Shown here: piece after piece, positions 6,387 to 13,090 of the stretch
Layout: each line of letters opens with the position of its first letter
Numbering within the stretch: position 1 is the stretch's first letter
Made by a program: the position numbers and the translations under genes
The notes under the pieces: generated by a model
Told to the model about the DNA's origin: nothing
Seen by the model: only the letters and a program-made list of their open reading frames with translations
Database searches by the model: none
NCBI GenBank assembly: GCA_009995705.1
Contig: JAADBR010000080.1
Span: 1-18,906, forward strand
DNA length: 18,906 bases
Origin: Microcystis aeruginosa W13-11
GTDB lineage: Bacteria; Cyanobacteriota; Cyanobacteriia; Cyanobacteriales; Microcystaceae
Direction: 5' to 3'

Positions 6387-8201
6387 ATGGGAAATCACTT
6401 CATGAGTCTATCATCCTCCCCTGTGTCCCCTCCGGTCAAAGAAAATGACTGGAGCTTGTTATTAAGATTACTTCCCCACGCAAAAAAGCAAAAAGCCCTG
6501 CTATTTTGCTCATTAATACTTCTTTTTCCCCTATCTCTGATGGGGGCGATCCAACCCTTAATTATCGGTCAAGCGGTTTCCCTTTTGCAAAAGGAACAAA
6601 CCTGGGGTTTTTTGGCTCAAATGCCCTTAACAGCAGCCATTAATACTTTAATTATTATCCTGTCGGTTTCGATTGTTTTACGACTGATTTTAGGGACAAC
6701 ACAAGGTTATCTAGTGCAGAAAGTCGGTCAGTCAATTACTGCTAATGTCCGGGAAGATTTATTTAGTCATGTCACCTCCCTTTCCTCTAGTTTTTTTGAT
6801 CGCTCTCCCGTGGGACGTTTAGTCACTCGTTTAACCAGCGATGTGGAAGCATTAGGAGAAGTTTTTGCTAGTGGGGCGATCGGAGTTGTCGGTGATCTGG
6901 TCAATATTTTAGTTATTATCCTCACCATGTTTACCCTGCAATGGCAATTAGCTCTATTGTTGGTGTTGATGTTATTTCCTGTCACTGCTTTAATTATCTT
7001 TTTTCAAAAACAATACCGCAGGGCTAACTATCAGGTACGCGAGCAATTATCAAAACTTAATGCCCAATTACAGGAAAATGTAGTCGGAGTTAACATTGTT
7101 CAATTATTTCGCCGCGAACGCTTTAACGCTGAAATGTTTCGCGCTACCAATACTCAGTATCGTCGCTCCCTAGATAAAACAATTTTTTATGATTCGGCCG
7201 TCTCAGCTACGTTGGAATGGATCGGATTAATTGCCGTGGCAGGAGTATTATGGTTAGGGGGTATTTTTATTCTCCAGAAAACCATTGATTTTGGGGTTTT
7301 ATCGGCTTTTATTTTATTCTCCCAACGTCTCTTTAATCCCCTGCGTCAGTTTGCCGAAAAATTTACCATGTTCCAATCGGGTTTTACTGCTATTGAACGC
7401 ATTGGGGAATTAATGAGTATTCCTATTGAAATCACCGATTCTAACAATTATAAAGAGATTTCTTTCCCAGCAAAACTTAAAACTGGCGAGATTATTTTTG
7501 AAAATGTTTGGTTTGGTTATAAACCAGATGAATATATTATCAAAGGTCTCAATTTTACCATTAATCCGGGGGAAAAAGTCGCTTTAGTCGGTCCGACTGG
7601 TGCGGGAAAAAGTTCGATTATTCGTCTTCTCTGTCGTCTTTATGAACCAAATAAGGGCAGAATTCTAGTGGATGGCATCGATATCCGTTATCTCCCCCAA
7701 GCGGAATTAAGACGTTATATTGGTGTAATTCTCCAAGAAACTTTTCTCTTTGCTGGGGATGTGACTCGCAATATTACTTTAGGAGAAAATTATGATTTTG
7801 AGCAGGTGAAGGCAGCGGCTAAATTAACTAATATCGATCACTTTATCGAGGAGTTACCCGACGGTTATAATACCCTTTTACGAGAGCGTGGCGCAAATTT
7901 ATCAGGAGGACAGAAACAATTACTCGCTTTTGCGAGAGTCGCTATTCGTAACCCCGAAATTCTAGTTTTAGATGAAGCTACTGCTAGTTTAGACGTGGGG
8001 ACAGAAGTATTAATTCAAGAAGCTTTAGAACAGATTTTAGTCGATCGTACTGCCATTATTATCGCCCATCGTCTCTCCACTATTCGCAATGTTGATCGAA
8101 TTCTTGTGCTGAAACGCGGGGAATTAGTCGAATCGGGAACCCATGAAGATTTATTAACTAAAGACGGCCTCTACGCTAGTTTATCGAAAATTTGGGTTTA
8201 A
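6387..8201 (+). CDS. ABC exporter, fused membrane domain and ATPase (MsbA/MDR-like half-transporter)
   Basis: The protein has 604 residues. An N-terminal membrane domain (about residues 38-325) carries six hydrophobic helices, beginning ALLFCSLILLFPLSL. The C-terminal nucleotide-binding domain shows Walker A GPTGAGKSS near 401, Q-loop VILQETFLFAGD near 448, signature LSGGQ near 505, Walker B ILVLDEATASLD near 525 and H-loop IIIAHRLST near 560. All motifs are intact, so it should be an active ATPase working as a homodimer or with a partner half. The motif FDRSPVGRLVTRLTSDVEAL in the first intracellular loop is typical of lipid/multidrug exporters. The substrate cannot be read from the sequence. 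A second in-frame ATG at 6402 is an equally possible start; neither has a clear Shine-Dalgarno. It lies 25 bp after the BioD-like gene and may be co-transcribed with it. Confidence 0.92.
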   Translation: MGNHFMSLSSSPVSPPVKENDWSLLLRLLPHAKKQKALLFCSLILLFPLSLMGAIQPLIIGQAVSLLQKEQTWGFLAQMPLTAAINTLIIILSVSIVLRLILGTTQGYLVQKVGQSITANVREDLFSHVTSLSSSFFDRSPVGRLVTRLTSDVEALGEVFASGAIGVVGDLVNILVIILTMFTLQWQLALLLVLMLFPVTALIIFFQKQYRRANYQVREQLSKLNAQLQENVVGVNIVQLFRRERFNAEMFRATNTQYRRSLDKTIFYDSAVSATLEWIGLIAVAGVLWLGGIFILQKTIDFGVLSAFILFSQRLFNPLRQFAEKFTMFQSGFTAIERIGELMSIPIEITDSNNYKEISFPAKLKTGEIIFENVWFGYKPDEYIIKGLNFTINPGEKVALVGPTGAGKSSIIRLLCRLYEPNKGRILVDGIDIRYLPQAELRRYIGVILQETFLFAGDVTRNITLGENYDFEQVKAAAKLTNIDHFIEELPDGYNTLLRERGANLSGGQKQLLAFARVAIRNPEILVLDEATASLDVGTEVLIQEALEQILVDRTAIIIAHRLSTIRNVDRILVLKRGELVESGTHEDLLTKDGLYASLSKIWV

Positions 8202-8225
8202 AACCCCGAAGTTCGAGCATTTGTA

Positions 8226-8702
8226 TTAAATTTTCCCATTCTTTTGCAAATAATCGACTAATGCCCATAATCCTAGGCGATAACTTTCGGCCCCAAAACC
8301 GCTAATCTGTCCGATAGCTATATCAGCAATGTAGGAATGATGACGAAAAGACTCGCGTTTGTAAATATTGCTTAAGTGTACTTCCACACAGGCAATTTTT
8401 GTGCCTAAGAGTGCGTCGCGGATGGCGATACTGGTATGAGTATAAGCTGCTGCATTAATCAAAATACCGTTATGCTGACCCCATGCTTGCTGAATCCAGT
8501 CCACTAATTGCCCTTCCTGATTGGACTGGTGCGCAGTTAAATTCACCCCTAAACGGGTAGCTTCTTCGCTTAAAAATTGGTTAATCGCTTCTAAATTGAT
8601 GTTACCGTAGAGATTCGGCTCTCTTTTCCCCAATAGGTTTAAATTCGGTCCGTGTAAAACCAGAATGCTGAGTTTATTCACCACTGTCTTCCCTATCATC
8701 AC
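8226..8702 (-). CDS. aroQ: Type II 3-dehydroquinate dehydratase
   Basis: This enzyme converts 3-dehydroquinate to 3-dehydroshikimate in the shikimate pathway to aromatic amino acids. Type II enzymes are small and usually dodecameric. The product is 158 residues from the ATG at 8702. The signature [20 protein letters not shown] has Arg27 and leads to catalytic Tyr32. NAAAYTHTS (83-91) and [12 protein letters not shown] (107-118) with His109 complete the active site, and [19 protein letters not shown] is the family's C-terminal signature. The start is uncertain: two ATGs (8700-8702, 8697-8699) are followed by two GTG codons, and the GTG at 8679-8681 has AGGGAAG six bases upstream and gives the more usual [13 protein letters not shown] beginning (151 residues). 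It is convergent with the ABC exporter, 24 bp apart. Confidence 0.95.
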   Translation of the reverse strand: MMIGKTVVNKLSILVLHGPNLNLLGKREPNLYGNINLEAINQFLSEEATRLGVNLTAHQSNQEGQLVDWIQQAWGQHNGILINAAAYTHTSIAIRDALLGTKIACVEVHLSNIYKRESFRHHSYIADIAIGQISGFGAESYRLGLWALVDYLQKNGKI

Positions 8703-8770
8703 CAGAATTAATCTTATCTCGATCAGGGATTATTGCCTATCAACAGCATTTTTGCCGCTACGGTAATCAC

Positions 8771-8861
8771 ACTAAATCCAGTTATTAAAAACTGATTATT
8801 TATTCTCCGTTTTGCAAAGAGTGCCTCTCCTGATATGTAGCCCATACTCCACGGATTTAGT
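8771..8861. repeat. Possible MITE-like remnant with 9-bp terminal inverted repeat
   Basis: ACTAAATCC (8771-8779) and GGATTTAGT (8853-8861) are exact inverted copies spanning 91 bp. No target duplication is clear. The right half contains one copy of the 38-bp segment seen again at 8996-9033, so pieces of the element may have been duplicated. Confidence 0.4.
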
Positions 8862-9033
8862 ATTGCTTGCGATTCTATCACTCAATCCAAGCCTTTGGGG
8901 GGTAGAACCCCCCAAACCCCCCGCGCATTAGTTTTTCGGTGGGATGCTTACACGCAGCTGCTGATACATCTGTAATAATTTGAGAGTCACTCCCCTTGCA
9001 GAAGTGCTTCTCCTGATATTGTAGCTCATACTC
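8812..9033. repeat. Two direct copies of a 38-bp segment
   Basis: Segments 8812-8849 and 8996-9033 both read TTGCA..AGTGC.TCTCCTGATA.TGTAGC.CATACTC, differing at three substitutions and two single-base indels. They are in the same orientation, 184 bp apart, around the C/G-tract hairpin. Their origin is unknown; degraded insertion-sequence ends are the likeliest source. Confidence 0.6.
8894..8922. repeat. Hairpin with G6/C6 arms and an extra C6 tract
   Basis: TTTGGGGGG (8894-8902), loop TAGAA, CCCCCCAAA (8908-8916) form a perfect 9-bp stem, followed at once by a second CCCCCC (8917-8922) that could compete for the same G tract. Such hairpins occur as dispersed repeats in some cyanobacterial genomes. 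No T-run follows, so a simple terminator is unlikely. Confidence 0.7.
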
Positions 9034-9190
9034 ATTGGACTTGCTCCAGGACTATCGCTATATTTGATCGGTGCAGCGGGATGGCAAGGAAGCAGCGATC
9101 GCCGATAAATTGGTAGGGAGGGGAATCCTTGATCATGCACCCCCTGTGCGACAATATATCGAGTTTGCCCTTGGCTAAAACCATTAATTG

Positions 9191-10843
9191 ATGACCTTGC
9201 CCATACAAGTTTTACCCCAAGACGTAATCGATTTAATTGCCGCAGGAGAGGTAATCGACTCTTTAGGCGCTGTGGTGCGGGAATTAGTCGAAAATGCCAT
9301 TGATGCGGGGGCAGATAGGATTACCATCGATATATCTCCGCAAAATTGGCGAATACAAGTATCGGATAACGGTAGGGGAATGTCTAGAGAAGATTTGCAA
9401 CTGTGTAGCTATGCCCACAGTACCAGCAAAATCCGCCAACGGGACGATCTTTGGCAGATTACCAGTCTCGGATTCCGTGGTGAAGCTTTGCACAGTATCG
9501 CACAGGTGGCGCGTCTGCGGGTTGCCAGTCGTCATGAGGATGATTTAGGTTGTTATTGTCTTTACAATCACCAGGGCGATCCGGATAATTTAGAAACGAT
9601 TCCTATAGCTATCGGCACTATCGTCACGGTAGAAAATCTCTTTGGTAACTTTCCCGTGCGTCGTCAAGCTTTACCGTCAACTAACAAACAATTAAAGGAT
9701 ATACAGACTTTAATTCATAATTTTGCTCTCTGTCATCCCCAAATTACTTGGCAGGTTTTCCAAGATCATCAAGATTGGTTACGCATTAGTCCGGGTAAGG
9801 ATGCCAGTCAAATATTACCGCAATTAGTTAAATCTCTGTATTTTAACGATTTAGCAGCCCTAAAACTTGACTTAACGACTCCTGACGCAGAATTGGCTCA
9901 AATTGAATTGGTCATCGGTTTGCCTGATCGCATTTCTCGCCATCAACCGGATTGGATTAAAATTGCTGTTAATGGGCGAATGGTGCGCTCATCGGAGTTA
10001 GAACAGGCAACATTTCAAGCTTTCGCTCGCACAGTCCCTAAAGATCGCTATCCCGTTTGTTTTCTCCATCTACATCTTAACCCTCGTTCGATCGATTGGA
10101 ATCGTCACCCAGCTAAAGCGGAAATATACCTGCATAACCTCGTTTTTTGGCAAGAACAGATAATTTCAGCCATAGACAAGGCGTTAGGACTAAATCCCGA
10201 ACATATACCCGAAAAAGCGCAAAATCAGCGCGTCAGTCAAATTCTCAAGGCTGCCGAAGAAAAAAGCACCTATACAATAGGGGAGAAATCCAGGACAAAT
10301 CGGCTGGAATTAAAGGCATTAGCCCAAATTCACCAAACTTATATAGTTGCCGAACATCCTAACGGATTATGGTTAGTGGAACAACATATTGCCCATGAGC
10401 GGGTTTTGTACGAACGTTTAGAGGATAACTGGGAAATCGTGCCTTTAGACAATCCGATCATCTTAAATCAGTTAACTACTCGACAAATCGAACAATTACA
10501 ACTTTTAGGATTAGAAGTTGCCAGTTTTGGCGATCGCTCTTGGGCAATTCGTAGTATTCCTGTTCTCCTAAAAGAACGGGAGGATCGGGCTGATGCTTTA
10601 CTAGAATTAAGTTTAGGAGGCGATTTACAAACTGCTCAGGTGGCCACCGCTTGCCGTAGTGCGATCCGCAACGGTACAGCTTTAAGTTTAGAAGAAATGC
10701 AGAATTTACTCGATGATTGGCAAAATACTCGTAATCCCCGCACTTGTCCCCACGGAAGACCGATTTACTTATCCTTAGAAGAAACTTCGCTCGCTCGCTT
10801 CTTCCGTCGTCATTGGGTAATCGGCAAAAGTCACGGCATTTAA
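9191..10843 (+). CDS. mutL: DNA mismatch repair protein MutL
   Basis: MutL couples mismatch recognition by MutS to strand incision. The 550-residue protein has an N-terminal GHKL ATPase with ELVENAIDAGAD (31-42), SDNGRGM (58-64), STSKI (77-81) and GFRGEAL (94-100). A transducer domain follows to about 330, with the conserved NGRMVRSSEL and HPAKAEI. After a short linker comes a C-terminal dimerisation domain (about 375-545). That domain has EQHIAHERVLYE (397-408), ACRSAIRNG (487-495), CPHGRP (519-524) and FFRR, which correspond to metal-binding endonuclease motifs of MutL proteins from bacteria without MutH. The first motif departs from the canonical DQHA(x)2E(x)4E, having EQHI with both later glutamates kept. 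The start is the ATG at 9191; the TTG three bases earlier is less likely. No Shine-Dalgarno is visible. Confidence 0.95.
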   Translation: MTLPIQVLPQDVIDLIAAGEVIDSLGAVVRELVENAIDAGADRITIDISPQNWRIQVSDNGRGMSREDLQLCSYAHSTSKIRQRDDLWQITSLGFRGEALHSIAQVARLRVASRHEDDLGCYCLYNHQGDPDNLETIPIAIGTIVTVENLFGNFPVRRQALPSTNKQLKDIQTLIHNFALCHPQITWQVFQDHQDWLRISPGKDASQILPQLVKSLYFNDLAALKLDLTTPDAELAQIELVIGLPDRISRHQPDWIKIAVNGRMVRSSELEQATFQAFARTVPKDRYPVCFLHLHLNPRSIDWNRHPAKAEIYLHNLVFWQEQIISAIDKALGLNPEHIPEKAQNQRVSQILKAAEEKSTYTIGEKSRTNRLELKALAQIHQTYIVAEHPNGLWLVEQHIAHERVLYERLEDNWEIVPLDNPIILNQLTTRQIEQLQLLGLEVASFGDRSWAIRSIPVLLKEREDRADALLELSLGGDLQTAQVATACRSAIRNGTALSLEEMQNLLDDWQNTRNPRTCPHGRPIYLSLEETSLARFFRRHWVIGKSHGI

Positions 10844-11094
10844 TCAATTATCAGGATTCAGGAGACGGGAGACGGGAGATTATTTTTATTTATTCTCCTC
10901 TCCCCTCTCTGGACTCTTCTAGGTTCTGTGTGATAAGTTTAACTTACATAGGAGCGATCAATCTTTGTGTTCTCTGTGTCTGGTGTGGTTCCCTCCACTC
11001 CCTCGCCAGCAGGACTGTATCTCAGAATACATTTTACCCACTAAATCCAAAAGAGCCCTCTGTGACAGGTGTAGGTATTTTACAACTAAATTGA

Positions 11095-11235
11095 TTTTCG
11101 GCTTCTCCACATAAGCAAAAGAAACCCAAAGATCAAACCATCGCCGAAAGATTTAATAACTATCGCTTCGCCGATTATAAAGAAACAGTAATTGACTTAC
11201 TGCAAAGAGTTTTACTGTCAGCGTCGAAACCATGA
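11095..11235 (+). pseudogene. Possible gene fragment, unrecognised
   Basis: An open stretch without any start codon, bounded by stops at 11092-11094 and 11233-11235, reads like ordinary protein: KDQTIAERFNNYRFADYKE followed by TVIDLLQRVLLSASKP. The charged/hydrophobic alternation suggests helices. It may be the 3' end of a gene whose upstream part was deleted or scrambled. I do not recognise the family, and a chance open frame of 47 codons is possible. Confidence 0.3.
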
Positions 11236-11241
11236 AAATAA

Positions 11242-11338
11242 TATAGCGGTATTCGCTTGAGTGAGATACAGACAAAGTCTTGCCTAGACTGCCTTATAGC
11301 TTGTTGCAGTATACCTCATCCGACTGCATACCGCTATA
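11242..11338. repeat. MITE-like element, 97 bp with 11-bp perfect terminal inverted repeat
   Basis: TATAGCGGTAT (11242-11252) and ATACCGCTATA (11328-11338) are exact inverted copies. Further inward the arms keep partial complementarity (GAGTGAGATAC on the left against GTATACCTCATC on the right), so the whole 97 bp could fold into a long imperfect hairpin. It has no coding capacity. A similar-sized element with the same outer seven bases follows 33 bp downstream. Confidence 0.65.
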
Positions 11339-11371
11339 GAAGCGATGAAACATTAAAAAGGTAGCTATTTA

Positions 11372-11467
11372 TATAGCGTTTCCTGTTCGCAAGAGGTACA
11401 TTATTGATGTTGAAAAGTTTAATCAGCAAAGGTTTAAATGTGCCAAATTGGTGTGAGGATCGCTATA
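11372..11467. repeat. Second element, 96 bp, bounded by TATAGCG / CGCTATA
   Basis: TATAGCG (11372-11378) and CGCTATA (11461-11467) bound a segment almost the same size as the preceding 97-bp element, but with different interior sequence. Weak inward similarity of the arms (TCCT and ACATT words) supports a decayed relative. Seven-base ends alone could be chance; the size and adjacency are the main evidence. Confidence 0.4.
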
Positions 11468-11528
11468 GCTTACAGTGGATTTTTGTCTTGATCGGTCTAA
11501 CTAAATTGTTGCCAAAAGGTTTGACTTT

Positions 11529-11569
11529 CTTAAATTAAATTTAACTTAAACTTTACCAAATCTTAACCA
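11529..11569 (+). promoter_or_regulatory. Pho box of the pst locus: four 8-bp repeats
   Basis: CTTAAATT (11529-11536), TTTAACTT (11540-11547), CTTTACCA (11551-11558) and CTTAACCA (11562-11569) are each separated by three A/T bases, giving an exact 11-bp period. This matches the cyanobacterial Pho box, tandem PyTTAAPyPy(T/A) repeats with 3-bp spacers bound by the response regulator SphR (PhoB) under phosphate starvation. It ends about 110 bp before the preferred pstS start. A -10 is not certain; TAAAGT at 11578-11583 or TAATAT at 11601-11606 are candidates. Confidence 0.88.
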
Positions 11570-11678
11570 AAAAAATCTAAAGTATTTCTAGATTTAAAGG
11601 TAATATTTGTGCCTTAAACTATATCTTGAAGAAAGTTTAACTTTCCCAATTGTGCAGGATTCTTCAACCAGAAAACTT

Positions 11679-12692
11679 ATGATATTCTCAACTGCTACCC
11701 TAACTCGTGTGTGTGCTGTCTCCTTCGCCACGGCAGCCGCCCTGGCAGGGACGATGGGAGAAGCTTTCGCCCAAACCCTGAACGGTGCAGGAGCCTCCTT
11801 TCCTGCGCCCCTATACCAGCGTTATTTTGCCGACTATAAAAACGCCACTGGTGTCACCGTTAACTATAATTCCGTCGGTAGCGGTGCTGGTATTCGGCAA
11901 TTTATCGCCGGAACCGTCGATTTTGGGGCTTCCGATGCCGCTCCTTCTTCCTCGGAAAGAAGCCAGATGAAAAACGGTTTACTGCTAGTTCCCACCGCCG
12001 GAGGAGCCGTCGCCGTGGTTTATAATCTGCCCGGGGTAAATAACCTGCAAATTTCCCGGGCTAACTTGGGTAAAATCTTCAGTGGTGAGATCACCAACTG
12101 GAAACAAGTGGATCCGAAACTGCCCGACCGCCCGATTAAAGTAGTGGTTAGGGCTGAGGGTAGCGGTACTACCGAGATTTTTACCTCTCACCTGAGTGCT
12201 ATTAGTCCTTCTTTCAAAAGTAAAGTGGGAACCAGCAAAGAACCTAACTGGGGTTTTACGGTTCTCAAGGGACCGAAAAATGATGGTGTGGCAGCCCTGG
12301 TTAAACAAACAGAAGGCTCGATCGGTTACGTTCAAGATACCTTTGCCCGCAAAAATGAGGGGGCAACCATGAGAACTGCCAAAGTTCAAAATAAAGCCGG
12401 TCAATTTGTCGAACCCAGTCTCGCTCAAGCTAACAAAGCTATGGAAGGGATCAAGTTTAACGCCGATTTTACCGCCAATGTGGACGATCCGAGCAATGGC
12501 TATCCGATCGTCGGGATTACTTGGTTATTAGTACCGAGAGACTACGCTGATAACAAAAAAGCGGCGGAAATTAAAAGACTATTGACTTGGATTCTCACCA
12601 CCGGTCAAGGTATTAACAATCAATTGGAATTTACCCGGATTCCTCAATCGGTGACTGAAAAAGTTTTAGCCGAAGTTAACAAAATTAAATAA
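11679..12692 (+). CDS. pstS: Phosphate ABC transporter substrate-binding protein PstS
   Basis: PstS captures phosphate in the periplasm and delivers it to PstCA. From the ATG at 11679 the protein has 337 residues: a signal peptide (MIFSTATLTRVCAVSFATAA, cleavage probably after AFA near residue 31), then the mature start TLNGAGASFPAPLYQ. Phosphate-contact motifs are seen: VNYNSVGSGAGIRQF, DFGASDAAPS and VVRAEGSGTTEIFT. The C-terminal YPIVGITWLLVP and the basic LLTWILTTGQ region are also normal. No lipobox cysteine follows the signal, so it should be a soluble periplasmic protein. A longer frame from a TTG at 11607 would put 24 non-family residues before the signal peptide. The Pho box upstream predicts induction in low phosphate. 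The transporter genes follow, but only after a 398-bp gap holding inserted repeats. Confidence 0.96.
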   Translation: MIFSTATLTRVCAVSFATAAALAGTMGEAFAQTLNGAGASFPAPLYQRYFADYKNATGVTVNYNSVGSGAGIRQFIAGTVDFGASDAAPSSSERSQMKNGLLLVPTAGGAVAVVYNLPGVNNLQISRANLGKIFSGEITNWKQVDPKLPDRPIKVVVRAEGSGTTEIFTSHLSAISPSFKSKVGTSKEPNWGFTVLKGPKNDGVAALVKQTEGSIGYVQDTFARKNEGATMRTAKVQNKAGQFVEPSLAQANKAMEGIKFNADFTANVDDPSNGYPIVGITWLLVPRDYADNKKAAEIKRLLTWILTTGQGINNQLEFTRIPQSVTEKVLAEVNKIK

Positions 12693-12697
12693 ATAAA

Positions 12698-12915
12698 TAG
12701 GGTTTGCTGAATAAATGTGAAATGTAGGCAAGGTAAGGGTTTTGTGGCTTTTCTCGCGAAACAGGTGCAAATTTTGAGAGAATCGTCGTTCAAAACCTTG
12801 CGTCTTCATCGGCCCGCGTCGGTGTAGGGGCGAAGCATTCGGGCAATAACCTATCGGTGAAACCGGAGATTTTCTAACCGAATGCTTCTTCGCCCGTGCT
12901 TTTTCAGCAAACCTA
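12698..12915. mobile_element. MITE-like element between pstS and pstC, with TA duplication and an inner palindrome
   Basis: GGGTTTGCTGAA (12700-12711) and TTCAGCAAACC (12903-12913) are inverted ends, one G apart in length, flanked on both sides by TA (12698-12699 and 12914-12915). TA target duplication and short inverted ends are the pattern of IS630/Tc1-related MITEs. No transposase is encoded. Inside lies a second palindrome (12828-12895), so a smaller element may have inserted into the larger one. The element separates the Pho-box-driven pstS from pstCAB. Confidence 0.7.
12828..12895. repeat. Palindromic repeat nested in the MITE-like element
   Basis: GGGCGAAGCATTCGG (12828-12842) is complementary to CCGAATGCTTCTTCGCCC (12878-12895) apart from three extra bases (CTT) in the right arm. 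A smaller hairpin, CGGT-GAA-ACCG (12855-12865), sits at its centre. The result is a cruciform-prone structure of about 68 bp. Confidence 0.7.
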
Positions 12916-13021
12916 AATACTTTTGTATTAGTTTGGGCTTGATTGTCACCGCTTTCCAGTAAGATGGAAAAGGTTGCCAGTTCGGTGCATAACTAATAAC
13001 TGCAAGTATTTCTTTTCTCTG

Positions 13022-13040
13022 GGCTGAACAACGTTCAGCC
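13022..13040. repeat. Perfect 8-bp palindrome upstream of pstC
   Basis: GGCTGAAC (13022-13029), loop AAC, GTTCAGCC (13033-13040). No T-run follows on either strand, so it is more like a dispersed palindromic repeat than an intrinsic terminator. It lies 50 bp before the pstC start, where it could influence the leader of a pstC transcript. A second weak hairpin, TTTCCA/TGGAAA, lies at 12953-12970. Confidence 0.55.
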
Positions 13041-13090
13041 TCTACAGTTGCATTTGAAATAACTGATAACTGGTAATCGCGATCTAACTT

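Larger units (their letters stand above)
8703..9190. other. Gene-free spacer with remnants of small mobile repeats
   Basis: About 490 bp between the divergent aroQ and mutL starts, which should hold both promoters; none is clear. It contains a 91-bp segment bounded by a perfect 9-bp inverted repeat (8771-8861), a C/G-tract hairpin (8894-8916), and two diverged direct copies of a 38-bp segment (8812-8849 and 8996-9033). The short minus-strand reading frame at 8928-9140 looks like non-coding repeat sequence. Confidence 0.55.
10844..11528. other. Long gene-free region between mutL and the pst locus
   Basis: Nearly 700 bp with no supported gene. It begins with a purine-rich stretch (10858-10880, GGAGACGGGAGAC wording shared with 15788-15800) facing a pyrimidine-rich stretch (10893-10912). 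It includes a possible decayed coding fragment (11095-11235) and two short inverted-repeat elements (11242-11338 and 11372-11467) just before the Pho box. A frame on the plus strand at 10744-11094 overlaps the mutL end and has no protein-like character. Confidence 0.55.

Noticed and set aside
8928..9140. Minus-strand 70-codon frame upstream of mutL
   Set aside because: It consists of sequence shared with a diverged direct repeat and has no family features; the other repeat copy does not keep the frame.
10744..11094. Plus-strand 116-codon frame
   Set aside because: Its first third is mutL in another frame and the rest is low-complexity intergenic sequence.
11607..11678. 24-residue extension of PstS from a TTG
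   Set aside because: It would bury the signal peptide; the ATG at 11679 places the signal peptide at the N-terminus as expected.
13022..13040. Intrinsic terminator before pstC
   Set aside because: The stem is perfect, but no T-run follows on either strand, and it stands upstream of a gene rather than after one.
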